A stretch of 64,000 nt of DNA, from NCBI RefSeq assembly GCF_000208865.1, contig NC_018390.1:3552270-3616269 (forward strand), in the 5' to 3' direction. The stretch comes from Neospora caninum Liverpool (lineage: Eukaryota; Apicomplexa; Conoidasida; Eucoccidiorida; Sarcocystidae). Of this stretch, positions 25,801 to 35,730 are shown one piece after another. The position numbers and the translations under genes are program-made. The notes under the pieces were generated by a model. It made no database searches. It saw only the letters and a program-made list of their open reading frames with translations, and had not been told where the DNA came from. Position 1 is the stretch's first letter, and every line of letters begins with the position of its first letter.

Positions 25801-25954
25801 TTCACGAGGAAAGAGATTCGAATCGGAGTCGAGCCGCTCCGCGGAAGCGACGGGTCGACGCCGGAAAGGTCGCGGGTTTGCGTACGGTGCTGGTTCCCTC
25901 TCGATGAATGCAGAGAGAGAGCTTTCGTCCACACCCTTTAGGCGAGCGAGATAG
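19889..25954 (+). CDS. NCBP3-like nuclear mRNA-binding protein with RS-rich tail, 1008 aa
   Basis: Exons are 19889-20767, 21233-21864, 22711-23257, 23421-23725, 24318-24677 and 25651-25954, with phase kept at all five junctions (3027 nt). ATG 19889 (AAAATGG) is preferred over ATG 19859. Residues about 300-350 form an RRM-like unit ([18 protein letters not shown], then [17 protein letters not shown]). Residues 519-529 ([11 protein letters not shown]) resemble the second conserved block of NCBP3, the alternative nuclear cap-binding subunit. The WLDD signature of NCBP3 is not present. Three short motifs, ISLDEAI (94-100), MSLDDAA (167-173) and LSLDAIQ (620-626), look like UAP56-binding motifs of mRNA export adaptors. 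[10 protein letters not shown] patch lies between the second motif and the RRM-like unit. Exons 5 and 6 are rich in Arg-Ser pairs. A role in mRNA capping, splicing or export is inferred. Exon 5 has the weakest acceptor. Confidence 0.62.
20829..20845. repeat. Short (AT)n microsatellite
   Basis: About eight AT units lie in the first intron of the NCBP3-like gene. Confidence 0.8.
21878..22110. repeat. 18-bp polypyrimidine tandem repeat
   Basis: About a dozen imperfect copies of TCTCTCTCTTCCCTCTCG begin 13 bp after the exon 2 donor of the NCBP3-like gene. The tract is almost pure pyrimidine on the coding strand. Confidence 0.9.
24955..25490. repeat. Hexamer (CATATA/CATATG) repeat block, about 535 bp
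   Basis: The block is a patchwork of TATACA, TATATACA, TATGCA and CATGTGCA units. It lies in the fifth intron of the NCBP3-like gene. Two 77-bp segments, 25191-25267 and 25413-25489, are identical by eye, offset 222 bp. Stop codons are rare in all frames, so 280-350-codon open frames appear on both strands. I treat these as artefacts. Confidence 0.93.
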
Positions 25955-27600
25955 TCAACGTCCGCTTCACGACAACGCCCTGGGTCTCCACTGCATGATT
26001 AAAGGGCGCTCGTATCACAGTGTGTCTACGGATTGGTTTGCTAACGCAGAGTCATTTGTTTTTTGTCGAACTCCGGGTGAAAGTTGCATAAACTTGACAA
26101 CTGTCTCTATACAGATATATTTGCTGTGTCGGTGCACACTTCCTCGCAAACGCGGGTGAGCGGCCATAAATTTTTTGACACAGCTGCGTAGATGACGAAG
26201 CATAGCGCCCTCTGCTCGTTCCACGAGGCGACACCGTTCGCCGCTCGGGCGGCCGAAAAGCGCTTTTCACCTGCACATGGCGCCGACATGCGTTTCCAGA
26301 CTCGCCTCGAGAGATGGTACCGCAACCGCTCACAGACGGCAGTGCTGGAAGCATGTGCAGGAGACGTTTCGCTTACCGAATGTGAGAGACCGCACAAAAG
26401 GCGGATCAAGTCTCCGAGAAGCGGCTTCTGTGGGCAACTCTCCGCAGCCTTCCCAGCCCGCGATCGTTTTTTGAACGTTTGTAGCGGGTGCTGCGGCGAA
26501 CCTCTCTCTATTGGAGGCAGCCCGTACAGACAGGACCGGTCTCGAAAGGTTTGGAAATGGGAGGCAGCACAGGGTTGGAGAAAACGGGAAACAGGTGTCT
26601 ATTACTCCTCACGACTGTAGCGTGCATGCTTGCACCGGATCGAGGCGGCGGGCATCAGTGCCGTGCAAACGCGCTCCTGGCCGTCTCGCGAGCAGATCCC
26701 GGTGCCACGGTACTGCGAAACGCGGAACTTTTCCCCTATTCCAGGCGCAGGAAAGCCAGCCAGTGGAAACCCGACGCAGGTGCTCTGTGTTTTGGGTGTT
26801 CGTACACCCCAGATTTCCCCGTCGCGTTTCCGTGGATTTTCGCCGTCGGCCGATCTGTGGCAGCAGCCTCGAGATTGAGGCACCCGAGCAAGCTTTCCGA
26901 ATCGACAAAGTTCGCGATTCAGGTGCATATTTTCGAGGCTTGGCAAACACGAGCATCTACGGGCTCTCCCCACGTAGAACGTGCTATCCTAGATACGCCG
27001 CGATTCCGCAGCCAATGCACGCGGAAAACTCCTCCGTAAGTCACTGCAGCGGCGAGCGCGACGAGGCGCGTTGCTCGAGACGACCGGAACCTCAAAAAGT
27101 ACACCAGCTGGAGCTACCGTATTGGAGAATTCTCGAGAGCGAGGCATGGCCGCTCGATTTCGACGGCAAGGACGGGCATCGTGCTTGTAAATTCAGTCGC
27201 GCACACGCCGTATGCACACAACGGCGATTTCCCAACTCAAAAAGGGCGTTCTCGCGTGTGGGGTAAAGTAGCGCTGTGCGTGTCTCTCGTCTTGGTGGTT
27301 TCGCGGCACACCGCGACTTGGGGGCTGGTCTTGCGTTCCTCAAACGCAGCCTTCCCGATGTTTGTTCTCTACCAGTTAGAGCAGATCCTTTGCAGCGTGA
27401 GTTCTACAATAGACTATTTTAGCCATTGAAAACGCTGGAGTGGGTGGACGGACGGCCAGGCGATTGCGTGGCTTTTTGCTCACGTGGGACGGAGAAGCCG
27501 CCTTCCACATGTTTTTTTGCAGCTCCGGGAATTTTTTCCAGTAGCACGGAAGGGCTTTTCCACGTGTGCAAAAGCACCAACTCCAGAGCTTTCCTCGCCT

Positions 27601-28710
27601 TCACGAGAGAACGCGTTTTGCCACGTCAACGGAGAGACCGAGCGACGGGGCCCGCCGCGCCGGAGGAAGGCGGGGGGTTTTTCTCCGCTTCGACCGCCCG
27701 CCACACGGAGGTGAGCTTGGGAGATTCGCCGTCGCGAGGAACTTAGAATCGGTTTTTTTGGGCTGCCGGGAGAGCCACCGTCCGTGGTTTTTAAATTCTC
27801 CTTGACGTTGTGACGTCGAGAGCTGCCTAAAAGCGGTTATAGAACGCGCTGGAGAGTGGTTCACCCCGATTCGCTCCGGAGAGAGGATATGCGTCGCAGT
27901 GGGAAGGCTCGCCAGCGCAAGAGAGGCGAGGACTATGTCGGTCGGACTATGCCTTACACCAATAGTACAGAAGGACATGCGTCTTTTCGACTGGATTAAT
28001 CTGAATCTAGTGCTCGTTTCTCTTGTATCGGGGTGGGCGACGATTTGACCTGGCTGCATCTGCCACGCAAAAGTGGCGAACAGAGAAGCGCCAGCTGCCG
28101 CGATGCCGTTGTGTTGGGGCACATGCTTTTTGCGTGACGGCAAACACGCGCGCATTCGTTCTTTTGTCTTTGTCTTTTTGTGTGGCGATCCGTCATCACG
28201 GGCTTTTGTCTGGGGCCTCAAAGTTCGCGTGTTGTCACCTTTTCGGACGGCCCTCTCGTGGGCGTAGCAGAGGGCTGGCGGCCAGCTTTTTCGCGTGTGT
28301 CGTGTCTCCCCCTCACCCCACCCGCGAGGGTCAAAAGCAGCCGCCTTTGTGTCCTTGGTCCTCCTTTTCCCTGTACCAGTAGAAGGACAACGCTCTGCCC
28401 ACACTTGCGTGAGAAGAGAGAGCGGCGGTTCTCCTCTTCTAGAGGCGCGGGAAAGCGAGACCGCGCCGCAAGGTTGGAAGGGCGCTCGGCTGCCACGCTG
28501 CACATCCGTAGACCGCTGCGCACGTGTTTGCAGCAGGCGCGGTGTAAAGTTTGTGTTGTACAGATACGGTTCCTTTCCAGAGACGTTGTAGCTTTCAGAT
28601 CCCGACTCGCGGTGTGCCACGGCCGAATCCGCGTACCTAGCAGCTGCAAAGTTGGACAAATCCCCTTCCTCGCTGTCCCTCGAAGAGAGGCGTCGGATTG
28701 CGCGAGGCAC
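27601..28710 (-). other. Uncharacterised 369-codon open frame
   Basis: This uninterrupted frame starts only 24 bp from the ATG of the prolyl hydroxylase gene, in the opposite direction. It is rich in Arg, Ser, Thr and Pro with no domain, signal peptide or membrane segment that I can see. It overlaps no coding exon, so it is not a shadow. It may be a chance frame in a GC-rich leader. Confidence 0.15.
28579..28585 (+). promoter_or_regulatory. Candidate WGAGACG promoter element
   Basis: AGAGACG occurs on the sense strand about 150 bp upstream of the ATG at 28734. It matches the WGAGACG promoter element reported for Toxoplasma, but a 7-mer is weak evidence. Confidence 0.28.
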
Positions 28711-28733
28711 CGTGCTCTTTTCCGCGCAGAAAA

Positions 28734-31700
28734 ATGGAGCGTCCCGGTTCGCCGGCGTTTCGGCGGGAGTCTGGCTTCTTTACCTCCGCCCACGTGCCTC
28801 GATATGCCGTGGTGCGGGGCAGAGAAGAAGCCGCGCCGGTCATGTTTGCCCTCTCCTCCCCAGGCTTGGCAAGTCTCTATCAGGCTTCGCCAGCTCTTTC
28901 TCCGCTAGTTGTTTCTCCGCAGGACTCTCTTTACACTGAAGTTGTCGGGCGGTCTCCGCCTCTCCGCCCCATGAGCCCGCGCCTGCCAGGGAAACGTTTC
29001 GTGCAGTCGCGGTCTCCGGTCCACGCGGCTGCCGCCAGCGCGCTGTCGAACCCGCAAAGGAACACAGTTTCCTTGAAGGCGTTGGACGGGTCGGTGCGCC
29101 TCGCCCCGAGCCGCGCCGCCCGAGTGTGCGAATCTTCTACGAAGGTGGTGGCGCGGCGCATCACCCCCGCGATGGAAGCGAGGACGGAAGCCAGCTCTTT
29201 CGCGGGAGGCCTCATTCCCTCCATCAAGTCGCTCTTTGGGTTCAGCTCGGCTGCCGAATCGCCGGGATCACAGGCGGACGCCGTCGCCTGGAAGCGCGCG
29301 GGGACTTCTGCGGTGCGAGCGGCCCAGCAGGTTGCCCAAGAGGGACGGGAGTCAAGGCGCGTGTCTCGTAGGAGCTTCGCGCTTCAGCAGCACGGTCCGA
29401 CAGGCGAACGCACCGCGATGCACCCCGAGATGTCCGCTCTGTCTCGAGGAACGCTCGCCTTCAGCCAACTGGTTCAGCAGGCGAATAGCCCCTCCGGCAG
29501 CCAGCTGCCTTGTCTCCTTACCGACAAGCGTGTTGGGCCCGCTGTGGAGAAGGGAAGTCGCCTTCCGACGAAAGGTCCTCGCGGAGGCCCCGTGTGTGTG
29601 GATGCGGCAGGAAACCTCTGGGAAATGTCTCGAGTGGGCGGTCCCGGGCGTGCGACACCCGCGCACGGCGGACAGAGCGCTGGACAGCAGACAGCGGCCC
29701 AGTCGCCGTCGGCGGAAAGTGGAGTGGCGAATGGGAAAACGGGCAACCACGCGCCTGGGGTAGCGGGTGCGACGGCGGCGCCCTCGGCCGCTCACCGGGC
29801 TTCCCCTGCAGGGGTCGTTGCACAGGAGCAAAAACAGTCCCCAAGTGGGGCGCGGGGCTCGAGACGCGTGAGCCAGGAAAACGAGACAGGCGAGGGAGTG
29901 AAGGGCGAGGCCGCAGGAGTTCGAGGACTTTCTGGACTCGCCGCCAACCCCCCGAACGGTGTCGCGGGTGCAGGGAACGGCCGGGGCCCCGAGGGAGGAG
30001 CCAGGCAGGACGCAGGACCGATGCTCTATGAGGACAACCACGTTTTGCTCCAGTTTGGGCAATCCTATCCCGAGGGCGTCTTGACCGGCTGTAAAAAGGT
30101 TGTCGAATTCAATCCGGAAACGAGCCAAGTCAAAGAACGCGTAGTCCACAAACTCATGATTCACGAGAGTCCCGACGTGTTTGTCCTGCCCGATCTCCTC
30201 TCACCTGCGTCATGCGACAAAGTGATCTCCATTTGCGAAGGCCGCTGGGAGCGTAGCAAGACGAGTCGCGGCCCCATGCATGCTCTGTCGGTGAGTGAAG
30301 CATGCAGCCTCCGTAACCATTCGCTGTCATCGCACCAACACCCTTGTGGGTGCGGGCTCAAGTGGGTTCACTCTGTTCCCGTTTCTCAGTCAGTCAGGCG
30401 TGACGCTACCAAATGACAGCACAAACGACGCATCGCCATCGTCTCCCTCCCGCCTTGGCTCGAATCCGTGCGGGTTTAACGCAGCCAAGGACGTGTCTTT
30501 TTTGACTCGCCTGGCACTTTCTAGCACGAAGAGGCTTCGCGGAAACCGGAGGCATCCACAACTTGTTTTGGTGTCTGACGAAAACCACGCAACTCCGTCT
30601 CCAGTTCTAGGGTCCCGTGAGCGGAGCGACGCCAGTGGGCGTTTCAGTGCGCCAGACGGGCAGACTTTTCCGGGCCTTCGTGGTGAAAAACGGAGGCGTT
30701 TGGGCTAAGATATTTTTTTTGTGAGTCGTAAAAGCCCACAATCTGTGTTGCGTTCGGGCCGGCTTTGCTGGGTCTCTTTTGTGAAAGAATGCTTCTTCCG
30801 TCAGTTTTGGGTGAAGATGCGCAGTGTGCCTGCGCGTTTTGCCTTTGCAGGAAAGCTACTCTTCAGGGGACAGCCTGTCACGGACAAGCATGTCGGTGCG
30901 CCTTTCCCCTGGGGAAACACCGGAGGTCGAACGCCTAGAAAGCATCGTGGCTGCCTTTGCCGAGATGCCCGTTAGTCATCTCGAGCCCCTTGTGGTAGTC
31001 AAGTACGAGGAAGGAGAGTTCTTTAGGGAGCACCACGATGGTCAGTTCCGCCGCACAACGATTCTGCTGTACCTAAATGGTAAGTTGGGTGGAAGACCCG
31101 TAGGCAGTTTACTCCCACAGAGTGCGTTCTGATATTTAATTGTCTTTGGTATATATATATATATATATATATGCGGAGAGGGAGGTGTTTCTCCGTCTGT
31201 ATTCGTGAGGAGACCAGGGGCGGCATCAAGGATTGGCACAGCGTACAGGAGCGGGTACAGTCGTGTTTTGCGTTTTGGGTGGCGGTTGAGAGGTGCGCAT
31301 CAAGTACAAGAGCGCAGTCGCAGCTTCTCTGCTTTCGTGTGATTCAAAGCGTTTTGGACTGTCCGTGCGTGTGCGTTTGCAGATGTGGCTGAGGGAGGCG
31401 AGACCGAGTTCCCCCATCTCGGTCTGAAGCTTTCGCCAGTCAAGGGAAGCGGAGTGATGTGGCGGAATGTATTCGAGACAACGAACCAAATCGATCCCCG
31501 TGTCCTTCACGCAGCGTTGCCCCCGGTGGCGGGAAGAAAGTATGTGGTCAACTGTTTCTTCAATGAACGTCCTGTGCGAGTTGCGTCGGCGCCGAAAGCG
31601 GTTCCAGCGAATGGCAACCCTCAGCAGTTGCACAGGTCGGAGAAAGGCGTCGCGGCGTCTCTCTCTGGCCTTCCCCGTCCACTCACCCCGGCCGCTTCTT

Positions 31701-32416
31701 TGGATCCGCGCCTCGCACGTCCGCATCTTGTACCATCCGGAGCGGCTCCCCTGGCGAGCCATTCGGGCCAGAGTTCGAATGTGGAGCGCCACACCAGGCG
31801 TGTCTCTCGCTCGGATGCTTCTCAGGTACTGCCTGCGAATAGCCAGATGAGCGGGCTTTCCTCTGTTAATCCCCACCAGAGCACTGCTATCCCTGGCGCA
31901 GGGCGTGCCGTGTTTGCAGCGCAGAACACCCAAGCCGCGGCTGCAAGTGGCGTTCAGGGTGTGAATGGGAGCGTCCTGGGCTGTGCGTCAAGTGGAGCGA
32001 CTCACGGTCCACACACAACGCTTCAAATGCCCGCGTGCCAGGCAGGACGTCGGCAAGTTCCTCAGTCATCGTCACCGCATGCGGTGCATGCCCAGCAGCT
32101 ACGCCACGGTACGGCAGGGCTGCCATCCCACATGCCAGGCTACGGCCATCTGGGCGGAGCGACGGGTGGGGTTGCAGGAGCGAATTTCCTCGGGCAGAAG
32201 GGAGCTACGGTGGGAGGGATGGGAGGGAATGCGGGAGCGAACTTTTTCTCGAGTGCCCCCGCCTTCGTGATGGTTTTCGGCCCAAACGGAGTGCCGCAGT
32301 TGAAGCCGCTGACGAAAGAGCAACTCGATGATGGCGTGGGGAAATATTTGATCATGGAAGCAATGCAAACCATGAAACCCCCTGCCTCGCCGTTTGCCGG
32401 AGGACTGCACCACTGA
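28734..32416 (+). CDS. Prolyl 4-hydroxylase-type 2OG-Fe(II) dioxygenase, 939 aa
   Basis: Exons are 28734-30290, 30851-31079 and 31383-32416, in phase (2820 nt). The catalytic domain spans about residues 475-660. Fe(II) ligands are His580 and Asp582 (EHHDG) and His638 (RVLHAAL). The 2-oxoglutarate-binding basic residue is Lys648 (GRKYVVN), ten residues after the distal His as in prolyl 4-hydroxylases. The block LLYLNDVAEGGETEFP is also canonical. It should hydroxylate a protein prolyl residue using O2 and 2-oxoglutarate. About 450 N-terminal and 280 C-terminal residues are low-complexity (Ala, Gly, Ser, Gln), far longer than in usual family members. I see no clear signal peptide, which suggests a cytosolic or nuclear enzyme. 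ATG 28734 (AAAATGG) is preferred over an in-frame ATG at 28698. It is distinct in architecture from a compact Skp1-type hydroxylase. Confidence 0.9.
31150..31172. repeat. (AT)n microsatellite
   Basis: About eleven AT units lie in the second intron of the prolyl hydroxylase gene. It is the last such run seen before 44.9 kb. Confidence 0.9.
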
Positions 32417-33449
32417 CCCCTGCTGTATGAGGTTGAGGTGGTGCCCAAAAGAGAGTAGATGCGTGTGGTGTCTGGGGAAAACGCATCCTTTCATGATGGC
32501 ACAATGACGCGGGTGCTCAGTTGTGATGGGGTGATGCTGTGAACACTGCGAGGACAAAGGCAATGATTTTTTCTCTACTGCAGGCAGGTTATTGTTTTTC
32601 CTTTTAAAGTAGTATGTATTATCGCGACGTTTCAAGGAGGGCGGAGAAGTGGCCGGAAGCCTGAGAGATTAACTGGCGCGATGAAGCTCCCACAACGGCG
32701 TCGGCTGTGCGCTTCAAGGTGGAGGCGCACCGTGTGTTTTTTTCTGCATAAGATACGGAAATTTGTTGTGTTGTCCGTGTGCATTGTCACTGGAAGCGCG
32801 TGAACATGCCCTCGTGTAGCTGTTTTGTGGTTTTAGAGTCAGATTTCCCCTTTTATAGTAGTTGTGTGGATGTCGGGCAACTGTTATCTAGTATGTGATG
32901 TATCAAGACCTTCGAACTTTGTGGTCAATAGAACACTCCAGTCCCGAGAGTTACAAGGATCCGCTGGAGTAAAGGTCGGTGTAAATGAGAACAAGAATGG
33001 AAAACGGAATGCTACTAGATGCCAGGTGGAGCGCAGGGATACGTGCACATCTGTGTGGCGTTCGTCAAAGGTTCTGTTAGACGCAACGCATTTACCTATT
33101 TGCGCCATAGACTTGTGTTCTCCGGTTTGTAAACATTGTTCAGAGGAGCGTAAAGTCTTTCCCGTGAACTTACGTAAAAAGAGGAGTGTCTGCCAGAGAC
33201 GCTTTTCGAAGAGCAGTCGCTGGGATTAATGGGTACCGAACAGGGGAGGAAACTTGTCGGGCGCAGAATATGAAACAATATGCTTGACTGGGGCGCTTTG
33301 TCCCGAGAAGCCAAGGGGGGAGAGCGGGGTGTGTGCCGGCAGCAGATAGGTACTGGTACCATAGACGCAGGCGCGTCTGCAGAGAGGAATTTCCACGAGC
33401 GAAAAGGCATCAGTTGCTGACGAATTGAAGACAAGGAAACACACTATGG

Positions 33450-33470
33450 AAAGTGCACATTGTGCACTTT
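33450..33470. repeat. Perfect 21-bp inverted repeat
   Basis: Ten-base arms AAAGTGCACA and TGTGCACTTT flank a single T. Each arm contains GTGCAC. It could be a dimeric factor site or a small hairpin. No gene lies close by. Confidence 0.75.
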
Positions 33471-34856
33471 GATTCGATTCAAGACACACTGGCGAGACTG
33501 TATTCGATTGACAAACGGCGAAAGCACGCCGGGCACAAAACCACCTTAAATGCATTTGGCTGGGGACGCGGTTTGCGATAACTTCGTTTCAGAATCAGCG
33601 ATAGCTTTCACCGTAAGGCAGAGAATATAAACAACACAGGGCTGAAGTGTGATCCGAGATTCAAAGCCAAAACGCCTGGTAGGGAAGAACGGACTAACCT
33701 AGCTTTGCAGACACGGCCCTTCCCGCGGGCGAACAAATGTGTAAGTGTTACGCGCTAAAAAATTCAGAAACGTCAGTCCCATTAGAAAGGATGGCATCGA
33801 CGTAGGAGGCGATGGTCATTGCCACTGGGAAACGCGCTTTTCGCAGCAGCGTCTTCGTCTAAGTCGGACAACTGGATTTGGAATACACGAAAGAAAAATG
33901 CAGGTACATGAATCAGCATGTGAAGCGTAAGACTAATAGTATCACAGCAAAGAGACACCGTGAAGAATGGAGTGGAAACCTGGCCGAAGGGAAAAGGTAG
34001 CTTCCGCAGATTCGGTGGGGTCAACGGAATATAGCAATCAGAGACTGTTGTAAATGGATCTCAGTTGCCATTGTAGAAGCCGAAGAATGTACAATCCTAG
34101 TAGACAGAACGACGAAGCAGACATGGGGAAGTGGCTGCTGAAAATGCCGGCTTCCATCGGTCTTGCTTTGCCAGTGTTCGCGGAATGACGCTTTTTGCGG
34201 TTGGACGGCGGCAGCAATGAGGGGCGTCAGAGAAGCAGGAACTGCAAAGAAGCGAACATCGACGGTAACGCATCCTCGCTAGTCAAGCTTTACCGTGTTG
34301 TAAACTAAAGACATCAACTACGCAAGCATCGGTGATGCCTGTATTTCATTAATCCTGTAGGCTTTTCCTCCTGGACAGGCAGCAAAGAGTATTCCGTGTG
34401 TATAAGGCAACAAACCTACGACAAACAGATAAAACCTATTTCTTGTCAACGGGATACCCTAGATGCAATTCTATTCTTACACCGGATAGCTACTTAGGTC
34501 GACTACTGCCTCACATCAGACAAGACAGGCAACGGGAATCCAACTTCAAGCGTTCGCTATTAATGGCTTACTGAGAGTTACGCAAACGTGCTCGATCGAA
34601 AATGCCTTGAGTTTAAACAGATTGTCACACTACAAAGCTTCGTAATGCCGTGAGTGGCAGGCCGTGTCGGCCAAATTTGCACTCTCCAGATGCTAAAATG
34701 GAGTACCGAAAACCGCTTCGCCAGACAGAACACCGGCCTGATTACGAGCGAACCAGCAGTTTACGAGACAGTGCGAAGGTGAATCCCCCTGAAGTGGCCA
34801 CCTAAAACGTATCGGTGTTTTGCAGGGATTTTTAGGTTCTACTAGATGACGCTTAC

Positions 34857-35730
34857 TCTGGCCTTGTAGAGTTCATGGCCGAGTAGGGAACGACGGTTCC
34901 GTCCTCAATCGCGTAAAAATGTGGCTGGTTTTGAATGCTACTCCACATTGAAGGAACTCGATGACGGTGCGAACCGCGCCGTGGATATGCTGCTACCGCT
35001 GTTTGCATAGCGCTGAGTTTACCGGGTTCACGGGCTCTGTACCAGATCATCGATGCTCCAGAGCTTGAAGGGACGGGCCGACGTCGATTGCGAGGGGTAT
35101 CACAGTCAATGACCGCCGCGGTTCCCACACACCGCGCGTGACAACTGGCAGAATGCGGCCGACGAAAAGCAGTCGTTCTGCGTTGGTGAGAGAAATCTGA
35201 CTGTGGTCTTTCAGTCCGGGGGCTGGTCAAGATGAGATGAGCTGGAATCTCCACCTTGTCTTTAGCCATGCAATACGAACATGGTAGTGGCCTACCACAG
35301 CAACCAGGTGTGTTGCGGCTGTAATACGTGGGGGAACCTCGGTTATCAATGATGCAATGCAACGGTGTAACCAGCCCTCTTGCTTTCGTCGAAGTCGGAA
35401 GCGGAAAACCCGGGAAAGCGTCGGTTTCAATTTGGTGATAAAGCTGTTCTCTTGCGTATTTACACGGGGGTGCAACGGGCTCGATATCTCCCAACGTCTG
35501 TTCCACAGCTGCAGAAGGTAATGAAGAGATCGCTGACGGATTGTCGGTTCCATCGTGTCCCATGCTTGATATGTGGACCTCAACCGAACTTGCTGTCTGA
35601 GTGCCCTTGTGCCGCGCCAAGTCAGGCTGCAACAAAAGGCAGAAGGGAACAGGTCTTCTAGCTTGTTGAGGAATGGGTATTGAAACAACACGTTCCTTAT
35701 CCACATTTTGTCTTAAGGAACGGCCCTCGG
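34857..35730 (-). CDS. Possible exon of an unrecognised gene
   Basis: The minus strand is open for about 290 codons, from an upstream in-frame TAG near 35736 to a TAA at 34853. No ATG opens the frame near its 5' end (its first candidate is GTG), which suggests an internal exon rather than a whole gene. At its 3' end the stop overlaps a good donor (CCAGA, then GTAAGCG) at 34857/34856, the same arrangement as in exon 3 of the J-domain gene. The peptide is rich in Pro, Ser, Arg and Cys, and contains GCCGRPLPCSYC. I recognise no domain. Partner exons were not found. Codon content cannot prove that it is coding. Confidence 0.3.

Larger units (their letters stand above)
25955..28733. other. Intergenic region upstream of the prolyl hydroxylase gene
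   Basis: It follows the stop of the NCBP3-like gene and precedes the ATG at 28734. Several long open frames occur: 26511-27266 (+, 251 codons) and 28710-27601 (-, 369 codons). Neither shows a domain I recognise. The region probably combines a 3' UTR and a promoter with a long 5' leader. Confidence 0.45.

Noticed and set aside
24659..25932. Long open frames of 276-353 codons on both strands with Tyr/Met/His/Ile/Cys repeats
   Set aside because: They are translations of the CATATA/CATATG hexamer block inside an intron, with no function implied.
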